Translations under genes and position numbers: made by a program
In this document: one piece after another, positions 26,878 through 34,846 of the stretch
How the letters are laid out: each line of letters starts with the position of its first letter
Numbering within the stretch: position 1 is the stretch's first letter
DNA from: Arthrobacter rhombi
Lineage (GTDB): Bacteria > Actinomycetota > Actinomycetes > Actinomycetales > Micrococcaceae
Reading direction: 5' to 3'
NCBI RefSeq assembly: GCF_900163545.1
Contig: NZ_FUHW01000012.1
Coordinates: 1 to 42,661 of the forward strand
Length of the DNA: 42,661 nt
The notes under the pieces: model-generated
Told to the model about the DNA's origin: nothing
What the model saw: the letters and a program-made list of their open reading frames with translations, nothing else
The model's database searches: none

Positions 26878-27063
26878 ATGAACATAGAATTCCTGCGCAA
26901 TCCGTGGTTCATGCTGGCCGTGGTGCTCTTTGCTTCGGGGGCCTTCCTCGTCGCGGTACTCCACCAGCCGGTGGCCGGACCGGTCGTGATGGGCGTCGGC
27001 GTGGTGGCGGTGGCATTTGCCGTTTATCGTCACGGCGGGTGGAATGGCAGGAACCGCGGATGA
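26878..27063 (+). CDS. Small two-helix membrane protein
   Basis: A 61-residue protein with two hydrophobic helices (about 11-29 and 33-51) and a short basic tail ending GGWNGRNRG. Its ATG lies 3 bases after the RR2 stop, so it is the third gene of the HK2-RR2 operon. No family is recognised. Small membrane proteins in such positions often tune a sensor kinase or transporter; that role is inferred from context alone. Confidence 0.7.
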   Translation: MNIEFLRNPWFMLAVVLFASGAFLVAVLHQPVAGPVVMGVGVVAVAFAVYRHGGWNGRNRG

Positions 27064-27094
27064 GTTACGGAACACACAACACCTAAGGATGGGT

Positions 27095-28411
27095 ATGGCC
27101 ACGTCGGAAGCACAGGAACACGCCAAGGATCTGGGGGCGTTCGTCACGGCATCGCCGTCGAGCTTCCATGCCGCCGCCGAGGTCGCCCGCCGGCTGGCCG
27201 CCGCCGGGTTCAGTGCCCGGGCAGAGTCCGATACCTGGGACCACACCCCCGGCGGCTACTACACGGTGCGTGACGGTGCGGTCATCGCCTGGTTCATTCC
27301 CGCAGGAGCCACCGCCACCACCGGATTCCACATCCTGGGTTCCCATACCGACTCCCCCGGGTTCAAACTCAAACCGAAACCGACGACCGGACGTGAAGGC
27401 TGGCTGCAGGCAGGCGTCGAGATCTACGGTGGACCCCTGCTGAATTCCTGGCTCGATCGAGAACTGATCCTCTCCGGCCGGGTGGTCACCTCCGGCGGCA
27501 CCGAACACCTGGTGCGGACCGGCCCCCTGCTGCGCTTCCCGCAGCTGGCCATTCACCTGGACCGGGCGGTCAACGACGGGCTCACCCTGGATAAGCAGCA
27601 ACATATGAACCCCGTGTGGGGGCTCGGGGACCCGAGCCAAGCGGACCTGCTCGCCATCCTGGCAGCGGATGCGGGGGTCGACCCGGAAACGATCACCGGG
27701 TACGACATCGTCACCACCATTGCCCAGGAACCCGCATTCTTCGGTGGCCGGGGCGAGTTCCTGGCCTCCCAGCGGTTGGACAACCTCTCCTCGGTGCACG
27801 CCTCACTGGTCGCACTGATCGACCATGCAGAACACCGTGGCTGGGGTCCTGAAGCCACGTCGGAGAACGACGACGGCCCAGGACATATTGCGGTGATGGC
27901 CGCCTTCGACCACGAAGAGGTCGGTTCGGCCTCCCGCTCGGGGGCCAGCGGGCCCTTCCTGCAGGATGTGCTTGAACGCATCGTGGACGCTGCCGGCGGC
28001 GGGGTCCAAGAACGGGCCCGGGCCTTCGCCGACTCCGTCTGCATTTCTGCCGATGCCGGTCATGCGGTCCACCCGAACTACCCAGAACGCCATGACCCGG
28101 CCAACCGCCCGGTTCTGGGAGGCGGCCCGTTGCTGAAGATCAACGCCAATCAGCGGTACACCACCGATGCGGTAGGCGCCGGTCTCTGGGCTGCCCTCTG
28201 CCAAGCCGTGAACGTCCCCTATCAGGAGTTCGTCTCAAATAACGTCATGCCCTGCGGATCGACCATCGGACCGCTGACCGCGACCCGCTTGGGCATCCGC
28301 ACCGTCGACGTCGGCATCGCCCTGCTCTCGATGCACTCGGCACGTGAAATGTGTGCCGTCGAGGATCCGCTGGCCTTGGCCCGCGTGACCCGGGGATTCT
28401 TCGCCGGCTAA
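27095..28411 (+). CDS. M18 family aminopeptidase
   Basis: A 438-residue cytosolic zinc aminopeptidase (aspartyl/DAP-type M18). Metal-site and catalytic segments are GSHTDSPG, RLDNLSSVHA, FDHEEVGS and the C-terminal SMHSAREM; the length is that of the family. The frame opens at 27017, but ATG 27095 has AAGGA five bases upstream and gives a normal N-terminus (MATSEAQEHAKDLG). It removes N-terminal acidic or neutral residues from peptides. It follows the small membrane protein by 31 bases. Confidence 0.94.
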   Translation: MATSEAQEHAKDLGAFVTASPSSFHAAAEVARRLAAAGFSARAESDTWDHTPGGYYTVRDGAVIAWFIPAGATATTGFHILGSHTDSPGFKLKPKPTTGREGWLQAGVEIYGGPLLNSWLDRELILSGRVVTSGGTEHLVRTGPLLRFPQLAIHLDRAVNDGLTLDKQQHMNPVWGLGDPSQADLLAILAADAGVDPETITGYDIVTTIAQEPAFFGGRGEFLASQRLDNLSSVHASLVALIDHAEHRGWGPEATSENDDGPGHIAVMAAFDHEEVGSASRSGASGPFLQDVLERIVDAAGGGVQERARAFADSVCISADAGHAVHPNYPERHDPANRPVLGGGPLLKINANQRYTTDAVGAGLWAALCQAVNVPYQEFVSNNVMPCGSTIGPLTATRLGIRTVDVGIALLSMHSAREMCAVEDPLALARVTRGFFAG

Positions 28412-28489
28412 GTAGACGTATCCTGATGGCCGTCCGGTGGACACCGGATGGTCACGCGCGGGCCATCCGGGGATGGTGTGCTCACGGGC

Positions 28490-30619
28490 ATGAGTTCACC
28501 ATCCGCCGGCCCCAGGTCGTACCTCCCGGAAATCCAGGCATTGCGTGCCCTGGCCGTCCTCGTGGTCGTTGCCTACCACTTCGAACCACGGGTGGTTCCG
28601 GGTGGGTTCGTCGGGGTCGACGTGTTCTTCGTGATTTCCGGTTTCCTGATCACCGGCCATCTACTGCGCGAAGCACGTCGGACCGGAAGGATCAGCCTGC
28701 CGGCCTTCTGGGCGGCACGCGTCCGACGCATCCTGCCGGCCGCCCTCGTCACCATCGCCGCCGTCGTCACGGCCACCCTGGTCTTCGGCCCAGTCACCTT
28801 GTGGGGGACCATCGGTACCCAGGCGCTGGCCTCGGTCTTCTCGGTGCAGAACTGGGTTTTGGCCGCCGATTCGGTGGACTACCTCGCCGCCGAAAACCCT
28901 GCCACCGCATTGCAGCACTTCTGGTCGCTGGCTGTGGAGGAACAGTTCTATCTGCTGTGGCCGTTGTTGGTTCTGGCGGCCCTGGCGCTGGTCCGCAAAC
29001 CCCGCGGGCAGGGCCGTAGGGTGTCGAGGAGCAGGGACGTGGTCCCCCTGCTGCTCGTCTTTTTCGGCGTCGGCTCGGCGGCATCTCTGATCTACAGCAT
29101 TGAGCTGACCGCCTCCGGGGACGCTTCAGCCTATTTCGTGACTCCCGCCAGGATGTGGGAACTGGGAGTCGGCGGGATACTCGCCGTCGTGATGGCTCCG
29201 CGCGCGAAATCCTACCCGTGGCGTGCGGTACCGGCCCTCACCTCCCCCCTGGCCCGTTCGCTGCTGGCTCTGGGCGGGCTGGCAGCCATCTGCTGCTCGG
29301 TCTTCGGGTACGACGCCGAAACCTCCTTCCCCGGCTATGCGGCGCTTGTGCCGGTGTTGGGGACCGCGGCGATCATCCTGGCGGGCAGGACCTCGGGACC
29401 CTTGAGCCTGAACCGTCTCAGCGACCACCCGGCGATCCAGGCGGTCGGAAATCTTTCCTACTCGCTCTATTTATGGCATTGGCCGGTCTTCATCTTCTTC
29501 GTTCTCATCACCGGGAAGGAGCCCCGCCCGCTGGAAAGCATCGGACTCCTGGGCCTGAGCCTCGCCGCCGCTTGGATCAGTTACCGGTATGTCGAAACCC
29601 CGGCTCGCGCGTGGCGCCCTGTGGCCCAGAACAACATCCGGGCCTTGCTGGTCGGTGCCACCGCAGTACTCCTGGCCACCGTGTTGTCGCTGGTTCCCAG
29701 CATCGGCCAACAGCAGGTCATGGCAGCCCAGGACGGCGAGGTCCAGGAACTCAGGAATTCACCGCCGAAGGGTTTCGGGGCGGCATCCATTGCCACCGGC
29801 GCGGCGTTCGCGTCCGGGAACCATCAGATCATTCCGGTACCCGCCACCGCGGGTCAGGACTTCCCTGATCTGGGGAGCTGCGTTGCCAGCCCGGCGGCCC
29901 GCACGTCGGGGTCTTGCGAATTCGGGGCAGGGCCGGAAGCCGACTTCACCATTGCCCTGGTGGGCGACTCACATGCCACCCAGTGGTGGGAGGCCCTGGA
30001 GCCGCTGGCACGGCAGCATAACTGGCGGATTATCACCCATTTGAAGAATTCCTGCGCCTTTACCGGAGCCGTTCGCACCGCACAGAAGGAGGGCTTCATC
30101 GACTGCGTCGATGCCAACGGAGCCCGGCTCAACGAACTGACCGGGCGCCAGGATATCGATGTGGTCCTCACCGCAGGATGGACCGGTGCCGAGTTCGCAG
30201 GAGGGGCGGTGGCCGCCGAAAAGGGGGCCGCCGACTATTGGAGGCAGCTGGAAGACTCCGGCACGGAGGTCATCGCCATCCGGGACACCCCCACCCCAAG
30301 CCAGAACATCATGGCCAGGGACTGCGTTGCCAAGAACTGGGACCGGTTGCGCCACTGCGGCCGAGACCGAGACGATGCGCTGGCCGGCGACGATTGGTTC
30401 GGCGCAGCACGGCAACGAGAACCGCGGGTGGAACTGTTGGATTTCACCGACCAGTTCTGTACGAAAAAACTTTGCCCGGCGGTGGTCGGCAACGTGCTGG
30501 TCTACCGGGACCAGAACCACATCTCGGATACCTATATGGCGACCGTCGCTCCGGAGTTTGAACGGCAGTTGACCGCTACCCTGCGTCAAGATGGTTTGGC
30601 GGCCCGTGCTGGCCTCTGA
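28490..30619 (+). CDS. Acyltransferase 3 with C-terminal SGNH domain (OafA/YrhL type)
   Basis: A 709-residue envelope O-acyltransferase. Residues 1-410 form the acyltransferase-3 membrane part ([14 protein letters not shown], the AYHF active-site histidine, [28 protein letters not shown]). After a linker, an SGNH hydrolase-like domain carries GDSHATQWW (Ser nucleophile) and the C-terminal DQNH acid/base pair. Such proteins O-acetylate peptidoglycan, teichoic polymers or polysaccharides outside the cell. The start at 28490 follows from the family N-terminus; the frame begins at 28448. The target is unknown; the nonulosonate polymer is one candidate. Confidence 0.9.
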   Translation: MSSPSAGPRSYLPEIQALRALAVLVVVAYHFEPRVVPGGFVGVDVFFVISGFLITGHLLREARRTGRISLPAFWAARVRRILPAALVTIAAVVTATLVFGPVTLWGTIGTQALASVFSVQNWVLAADSVDYLAAENPATALQHFWSLAVEEQFYLLWPLLVLAALALVRKPRGQGRRVSRSRDVVPLLLVFFGVGSAASLIYSIELTASGDASAYFVTPARMWELGVGGILAVVMAPRAKSYPWRAVPALTSPLARSLLALGGLAAICCSVFGYDAETSFPGYAALVPVLGTAAIILAGRTSGPLSLNRLSDHPAIQAVGNLSYSLYLWHWPVFIFFVLITGKEPRPLESIGLLGLSLAAAWISYRYVETPARAWRPVAQNNIRALLVGATAVLLATVLSLVPSIGQQQVMAAQDGEVQELRNSPPKGFGAASIATGAAFASGNHQIIPVPATAGQDFPDLGSCVASPAARTSGSCEFGAGPEADFTIALVGDSHATQWWEALEPLARQHNWRIITHLKNSCAFTGAVRTAQKEGFIDCVDANGARLNELTGRQDIDVVLTAGWTGAEFAGGAVAAEKGAADYWRQLEDSGTEVIAIRDTPTPSQNIMARDCVAKNWDRLRHCGRDRDDALAGDDWFGAARQREPRVELLDFTDQFCTKKLCPAVVGNVLVYRDQNHISDTYMATVAPEFERQLTATLRQDGLAARAGL

Positions 30620-30875
30620 GGGCAGCGCTCACCGCTGTGGCCCGATGACGGGAGGAGATGATGGCTTCCGGACACCGGCAGCGGAGGTCATCCACAGCCT
30701 ACAGGGGCCTTGTCCGCTGCGCCGCAGACCCGGGTTAGGGTGGTCGAACAGACATCGGGTAGGATGTGTCAGGCTGTTTGTGCCGTTTCTGACCCCTGAA
30801 ACGCCTGCGGCCAACGCACAGAACCTCCTGTTACGGAAAGACCGTGACCGTTTAGCCCAAAGGAGGTGGGTTCAC

Positions 30876-31181
30876 ATGCGTGCATACGAACTGATGGTAC
30901 TGATCGACCCCGAGGTCGACGAACGTACCGTGGAACCGACTCTTGGCAAGTTCCTTGACGTCGTCCGCAACGATGGTGGCACCGTCGACAATGTTGATAT
31001 CTGGGGCCGCCGCCGGCTGGCCTACGAGATCAAGAAGAAGGCAGAAGCCATCTACGCGGTGGTTAACTTCACCGCAACCCCGGCTACTTCCGCGGAACTT
31101 GACCGCCAGCTCTCGCTCAATGAGACGATCCTGCGCACCAAGATCACCCGCCCGGAAGACCAGAAGGTCGTCGCAGAGTAA
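30876..31181 (+). CDS. rpsF: 30S ribosomal protein S6
   Basis: A 101-residue S6 protein ([30 protein letters not shown]), of usual length. The start at 30876 has AAAGGAGGTGGG upstream, a very strong ribosome binding site; the frame open from 30591 is not used. The 256-base gap before it holds -10-like elements (TAGGAT at 30760-30765, TAGGGT at 30736-30741) and TTGTCC at 30710-30715, but no pairing has ideal spacing. First gene of the conserved rpsF-ssb-rpsR-rplI operon. Confidence 0.97.
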   Translation: MRAYELMVLIDPEVDERTVEPTLGKFLDVVRNDGGTVDNVDIWGRRRLAYEIKKKAEAIYAVVNFTATPATSAELDRQLSLNETILRTKITRPEDQKVVAE

Positions 31182-31222
31182 TCTGCGCCGACTGTTCGTA
31201 GAAACCGACTCAAGGAGGCACC

Positions 31223-31798
31223 ATGGCAGGCGAAACCGTCATCACGGTCATCGGAAATCTCACCGCTGACCCGGAATTGCGTTTCACCCCGTCAGGTTCT
31301 GCAGTGGCGAACTTCACCATTGCCTCGACCCCGCGGACCTTCGACCGCCAGACCAATGAGTGGAAGGACGGCGAAACGCTGTTCCTGCGCGCATCGGTAT
31401 GGCGCGATGCTGCCGAAAATGTCGCCGAGACGCTGACCAAGGGCATGCGAGTAGTCGCCCAGGGTCGGTTGAAGTCGCGTTCCTTCGAAACCAAGGAAGG
31501 CGAGAAGCGCACCGTCATGGAGTTGGATGCCGACGAGATCGGCCCCTCGCTTCGTTACGCTTCCGCCAAGGTCACCCGCACCCAGCGCAATAACTCGGGT
31601 GGTGGCGGCTTCGGTGGCGGTAATGCCGGAGGAAACTTCGGTGGCGGAAACCAGGGCGGCAACGCTGGCTTCGGTGGGGGCAACCCCGGCGGAAACCAGG
31701 GCGGTACCTGGAATGCTCCAGCTGAGGACCCTTGGGCTTCCTCCTCCAACAGTGGGGGATGGGGCAACGCCGGCGGGTCCGACGAACCTCCCTTCTAA
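31223..31798 (+). CDS. ssb: Single-stranded DNA-binding protein
   Basis: A 191-residue SSB with an N-terminal OB fold ([37 protein letters not shown], about residues 1-112), a Gly/Asn-rich disordered region of roughly 60 residues with GGGN-type repeats, and the acidic tip DEPPF that recruits partner proteins. It coats single-stranded DNA at forks. The ribosome binding site is AAGGAGG. Position between rpsF and rpsR is conserved in bacteria. Confidence 0.97.
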   Translation: MAGETVITVIGNLTADPELRFTPSGSAVANFTIASTPRTFDRQTNEWKDGETLFLRASVWRDAAENVAETLTKGMRVVAQGRLKSRSFETKEGEKRTVMELDADEIGPSLRYASAKVTRTQRNNSGGGGFGGGNAGGNFGGGNQGGNAGFGGGNPGGNQGGTWNAPAEDPWASSSNSGGWGNAGGSDEPPF

Positions 31799-31866
31799 CG
31801 CAACACCATTTATTCACCATCCCGCGGAAAAATTCTGCGGGCTCCACCAGATAAAGGAGCTCCACG

Positions 31867-32106
31867 ATGGCTAAGGCTGAACTCCGTAAGCCCAAACCAA
31901 AGTCCAATCCCTTGAAGGCCGCTGACATCACTGTCATCGACTACAAGGACGTAGCATTGCTGCGCAAGTTCATTTCCGACCGCGGAAAGATCCGTGCCCG
32001 TCGCGTGACAGGCGTCTCCGTCCAGGAGCAGCGCAAGATCGCCCAGGCCATCAAGAACGCGCGTGAAGTTGCCCTGCTGCCTTACTCCGGCGCTGGCCGC
32101 GGCTAG
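31867..32106 (+). CDS. rpsR: 30S ribosomal protein S18
   Basis: A 79-residue S18 ([26 protein letters not shown]). The zinc-binding cysteines found in some actinobacterial S18 copies are absent, so this is the cysteine-free form that does not need zinc. AAAGGAG precedes the start. S18 forms a dimer with S6 on the 30S platform. About 68 bases separate it from ssb. Confidence 0.97.
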   Translation: MAKAELRKPKPKSNPLKAADITVIDYKDVALLRKFISDRGKIRARRVTGVSVQEQRKIAQAIKNAREVALLPYSGAGRG

Positions 32107-32120
32107 GAAGGGATAACACC

Positions 32121-32576
32121 ATGGCAAAGCTGATTCTGACCCACGAAGTAACCGGTCTTGGTACCGCTGGCGAGGTCGTCGAGGTAAAGGATGGTTACGC
32201 ACGTAACTACCTGCTGCCCCGCGGTTTCGCGCTGCTCTGGAGCAAGGGTGGTGAGAAGCAGGTCGAGTCCATCAAGGCTGCCCGCACTGCTCGCGCCATC
32301 GCATCCCTCGAGGATGCCCAGGCACTGGCCAAGAGCTTGTCCGCCCAGGCGGTCAAGATCACGGTCAAGGCCGGCCAGGGTGGTCGCCTCTTCGGCACCG
32401 TCAAGACCGCCGATATCGCCAACGCAGTCGAGGCCGCAGGCCTTGGCTCGATCGACAAGCGCACGGTGGAAATCCCCGAGCACATCAAGTCGACTGGCAA
32501 CTATCAGGCAACCGTCCGTCTGCACGAGGACGTCTCCGCGACCATCGACCTGCAGGTCGTCGCCGCGAAGAAGTAG
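32121..32576 (+). CDS. rplI: 50S ribosomal protein L9
   Basis: A 151-residue L9 with the N-terminal rRNA-binding domain ([26 protein letters not shown], by position 5-30), the long connecting helix (about 40-75) and the C-terminal domain. The length is normal. GGAAGGGA precedes the start and it follows rpsR by 14 bases. Last gene of the operon before a strong terminator. Confidence 0.97.
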   Translation: MAKLILTHEVTGLGTAGEVVEVKDGYARNYLLPRGFALLWSKGGEKQVESIKAARTARAIASLEDAQALAKSLSAQAVKITVKAGQGGRLFGTVKTADIANAVEAAGLGSIDKRTVEIPEHIKSTGNYQATVRLHEDVSATIDLQVVAAKK

Positions 32577-32629
32577 CCACCACCGGTAGCCGGCTTCGTC
32601 CAGGGGACGTGCGCCGGCCACGGTGGAAC

Positions 32630-32663
32630 CGAGGGGCCCCACGCGTCAGCGTGGGGCCCCTCG
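32630..32663 (+). terminator. Terminator of the rpsF operon
   Basis: CGAGGGGCCCCACGC (32630-32644) and GCGTGGGGCCCCTCG (32649-32663) form a perfect 15-bp stem with a GTCA loop, followed by GGCGTTT. It ends the ribosomal protein transcript and isolates the riboswitch-controlled unit downstream. Confidence 0.88.
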
Positions 32664-32747
32664 GGCGTTTAAGGGTGCCCCCGAGTTCGCTGGCTTGCCC
32701 CACCGGTCACTGCCGGGGATGGACCTTGCGAAATATTGCGGAGATCT

Positions 32748-32777
32748 TTGACCCCGTGTACCTACCGGCTCTAGCGT
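32748..32777 (+). promoter_or_regulatory. Promoter for the SAM-IV riboswitch transcript
   Basis: TTGACC at 32748-32753 and TAGCGT at 32772-32777 are separated by 18 bases and match actinobacterial housekeeping promoter elements. Transcription would begin a few bases before the riboswitch P1 helix at 32785. Confidence 0.6.
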
Positions 32778-32784
32778 GGAACGT

Positions 32785-32900
32785 GAATCAAGAGCGCCAC
32801 CTTCCAAGCCCTGGCTCGGTGGCCGGCAACCCTCTCACGGTAGTGGGGTGCTCCAGGTGATGATTCGGCCGTTCGGCTTCCCGAACGGCAAGTACCGCAC
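32785..32900 (+). promoter_or_regulatory. SAM-IV riboswitch
   Basis: The segment contains the SAM-IV core known from actinobacteria: P1 (GAATCA 32785-32790 with TGATTC 32861-32866), P2 (GCCAC 32796-32800 with GTGGC 32819-32823), the CCGGCAACC junction, P3, the conserved GGGGTGCTCCAGGTGATGA strand, and a downstream P5 hairpin with a perfect 9-bp stem (GCCGTTCGG/CCGAACGGC, 32868-32889). The strand after P5 (AAGTACCGC) is where the class-specific pseudoknot is expected; I place the 3' limit approximately. It senses S-adenosylmethionine. The start codon of a 32-codon ORF (ATG 32860) touches the 3' strand of P1, so ligand binding would directly hide initiation there. Confidence 0.88.
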
Positions 32901-32958
32901 GCCGTTTGGATTCTTTGGACCCATGGGGCGTGCCAAACGCCGGAAGCAGAGCAGATGA
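32860..32958 (+). CDS. 32-codon ORF embedded in the SAM-IV riboswitch
   Basis: ATG at 32860 (or GTG at 32857) opens a 32-codon frame whose first ten codons lie inside riboswitch helices P1 and P5; the P5 stem encodes the PFGFPNG segment. The tail is strongly basic (GRAKRRKQSR). AGGTG lies directly before the ATG, rather close for an efficient ribosome binding site. The stop overlaps the flavin reductase start as ATGA. The coupling and the non-palindromic second half (RTPFGFFGPMGRAKRR) argue for a translated leader; the overlap with conserved RNA structure means the frame could still be partly accidental. Confidence 0.5.
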   Translation: MIRPFGFPNGKYRTPFGFFGPMGRAKRRKQSR

Positions 32959-33461
32959 CACTGTCCCATGATCTTCAACCCGACGCACTCCGTCAGGCCT
33001 TCGCCCGCCACCCCTCGGGGATCGCTGCACTGTGTGCGATCATCGACGGCGAGCCGCAGGGCCTGGTCGCCTCCTCCTTCACCGTCGGGGTCTCCATGGA
33101 CCCTCCGTTGGTGATGTTCGCTGTACAAAACACCTCCCGTACCTGGCCGATTGTTCGGGGCGCGGGACGGATCGGTGTTTCGGTCCTCGGGGAAGCCCAT
33201 GAGCGGGTCTGTCGGCAGATCGCCTCCAAATCCGGTGACCGGTTCGCCGGATTGAGGCTGGATTCCACCGACGAGGGGGCGCTTTTCCTGCAGGAGGCAG
33301 CGCTGTGGTTGGACTGCAGCGTGGAACACGAAATCCCGGCCGGGGACCACCATGTGGTCCTGTTGCGCGTCCACGGGCATGCCACCCACGATGGGGCTAA
33401 CGACCCCCTGGTCTTCCACGGTTCGGCCTTCCGTACCCTGCAGGCAGACGCCCTCGTCTAA
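32955..33461 (+). CDS. Flavin reductase family protein under SAM control
   Basis: A 168-residue flavin reductase-like (split-barrel FMN-binding) protein: ALRQAFARHPSGIAAL at the N-terminus, LVASSFTVGVSMDPPLVMF for flavin binding (about 37-55), and the C-terminal GDHHVVLLRVHG strand. Such proteins supply reduced FMN to monooxygenases or are oxidoreductases themselves. SAM-IV control upstream points to sulfur or methionine metabolism, for example reduced flavin for a sulfonate or methionine-salvage monooxygenase; no such enzyme lies in the window. It has its own GGAAG ribosome binding site plus ATGA coupling to the leader ORF. Confidence 0.88.
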   Translation: MTLSHDLQPDALRQAFARHPSGIAALCAIIDGEPQGLVASSFTVGVSMDPPLVMFAVQNTSRTWPIVRGAGRIGVSVLGEAHERVCRQIASKSGDRFAGLRLDSTDEGALFLQEAALWLDCSVEHEIPAGDHHVVLLRVHGHATHDGANDPLVFHGSAFRTLQADALV

Positions 33462-33476
33462 GGCCCGATGGTGCGG

Positions 33477-33923
33477 TTACAGGCCGCGCAGGGAGTCCAC
33501 GTACCGTTTCGCTTCGAGCAGACCCAGACCGGTGTCCTGTCTGATCTTACGGACCGCGGAGACGTAGTTTCCTTCATTGACCAGCTGCATCACGCGTTCA
33601 AAGTTAGGATTTCCGGGCCCCGGTGCCATCCCCTGGGGGTGCTCGTGGTCGAATCCGGTGCTCTGGCCGGTACGTCCGGGGGAGGTGCTGGCTGCCTGGG
33701 CGGCGCGGGCCGTCGTGGCCGCTCGGATCTTCTCAGCCTTCTGGGTATCGATTTGCTGTTGGTGGGCTGCGGCGGCGTTCAGCCGGGCGATGTATTGGTC
33801 GGCGTCGTTGGGGTGACCCGAAGGCCGTGTCTTGAAGACCCATGTCAAGGCGCCAAAAGCCGCGAATAGGACAACGATGGCGATGATCGTGGTGAGCAGT
33901 TCCGAACCGCTGATCTCAAACAT
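33477..33923 (-). CDS. Membrane-anchored protein with ribosomal L7/L12 C-terminal-like domain
   Basis: A 148-residue protein with one N-terminal membrane helix (about 9-30, TTIIAIVVLFAAFGALTWVF), an Ala/Gln-rich cytoplasmic linker, and a C-terminal ~45-residue domain (VSAVRKIRQDTGLGLLEAKRYVDSL) that resembles the C-terminal domain of ribosomal protein L7/L12. In L7/L12 this domain recruits translational GTPases. Proteins with this layout are annotated in many actinobacteria without a known function. The gene is convergent with the flavin reductase gene (15 bases between stops). The start is ATG with GGAGGGG upstream. Confidence 0.8.
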   Translation of the reverse strand: MFEISGSELLTTIIAIVVLFAAFGALTWVFKTRPSGHPNDADQYIARLNAAAAHQQQIDTQKAEKIRAATTARAAQAASTSPGRTGQSTGFDHEHPQGMAPGPGNPNFERVMQLVNEGNYVSAVRKIRQDTGLGLLEAKRYVDSLRGL

Positions 33924-34004
33924 GTCCCCTCCTGGGGTTCAGGTGCCGCCGCCCGGACGACGGTCTTGCGTCCATCATGGCACTTGCCCGCCCCCCATGC
34001 TTGT

Positions 34005-34389
34005 TCAGGGCTGGTGGAGTTCGGCCATCACGGAGTGATGTCCAGTATCCATGAGGTCACGCAGGATGCCGAGGTCGACGCCGACCAAGGTACTGACGTA
34101 GCGGCAGGAGGCGCCGCGTCGGTGCTTGCCCAGTGCGCCGCAGAGGTCCGCGGACACGAGGGGGCCCGTCAGCCCAGAGGGGGTCCATGACGAGGCCCGG
34201 GGAGAGGACCCGATGGCCGGGGCATCTTCTTCGCGCCCGGCGGCGTAACGGAAATGGTAGGCACCGAAGCCGATGATGCGCGGTCCCCACATCACCGCAG
34301 GGCTGCCGCTGGCTGTTGGCATGCAGTGTGTCTGCCAGGTCGGCTGATCCGCGGCATGAGGCGTCCGGCCTCGGCCGGATATCGCTCAT
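34005..34389 (-). pseudogene. DUF1801 family gene remnant (frameshift, deletion)
   Basis: Two minus-strand frames carry pieces of a DUF1801 protein. The first starts at ATG 34389 (MSDIRPRPDAS) and loses homology after about 20 residues. The second frame, from about 34310, continues PAVMWGPRIIGFGAYHFRY, then AAGREEDAPAIG, SPRAS, and GKHRRGASCRYV...LVGVDLGILRDL, ending at 34005. The expected ~25 residues between the two parts are missing or scrambled and the frame changes, so the gene is broken. A usually conserved GFSPRK reads GSSPRA. Confidence 0.75.
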
Positions 34390-34419
34390 GTCAAAGCAAC
34401 CCACAGCAGGCGGCGTGTC

Positions 34420-34663
34420 TGTGGAGAACTAGTACCAACTTGTGGATAAGTCGCTAAGGCACACAGGCGTGCTGGTTGGCAACCTGCAAGTACAGGGTGA
34501 ATGTTGACCAAAAACATATTTCCATCAAATGTTATCCACAGATAAAACCCCTAGTCAGACCGCATTAATCAAGAAAAATCAAATGTAATCCACAGGCTCA
34601 TCCCCAGTCTGTGCACACAACACGCCGCGTCACCCACAGGTTCTCCACATGGGCTGTGGATAA
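34420..34663. other. DnaA-box cluster with AT-rich segment upstream of dnaB
   Basis: Perfect DnaA boxes lie at 34441-34449 (TGTGGATAA), 34532-34540 (TTATCCACA) and 34655-34663 (TGTGGATAA). One-mismatch boxes lie at 34420-34428 (TGTGGAGAA), 34586-34594 (TAATCCACA) and 34641-34649 (TTCTCCACA). Between them, 34501-34600 is only 35% G+C by my count, far below the surrounding DNA. Mixed box orientation plus an AT-rich stretch is the layout of a replication origin. It could also be a DnaA-titration site or DnaA control of dnaB. Nothing else is seen in the gap between the pseudogene and dnaB. Confidence 0.75.
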
Positions 34664-34846
34664 CTCCCTTTGGTTCTACGGGTTGGGAGCATAGGGTGAC
34701 AGGGTCCCCGGCTCCAACCGGGTCGATTTCCCCGGTCTGCAACCACCCCCGCCACCCTTGTGTTGGGAGGGCGCATTCACTGGGATACTGAAGGGACGTG
34801 GCGGGGCCGTATCACCGGCGCCGCGTTGAGAGGGAAGGAACCGGAC

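Noticed and set aside
31600..31720. Repeated GGT/GGC-rich units as a DNA repeat or CRISPR-like array
   Set aside because: They encode the Gly/Asn-rich flexible region of SSB, a normal feature of the family.
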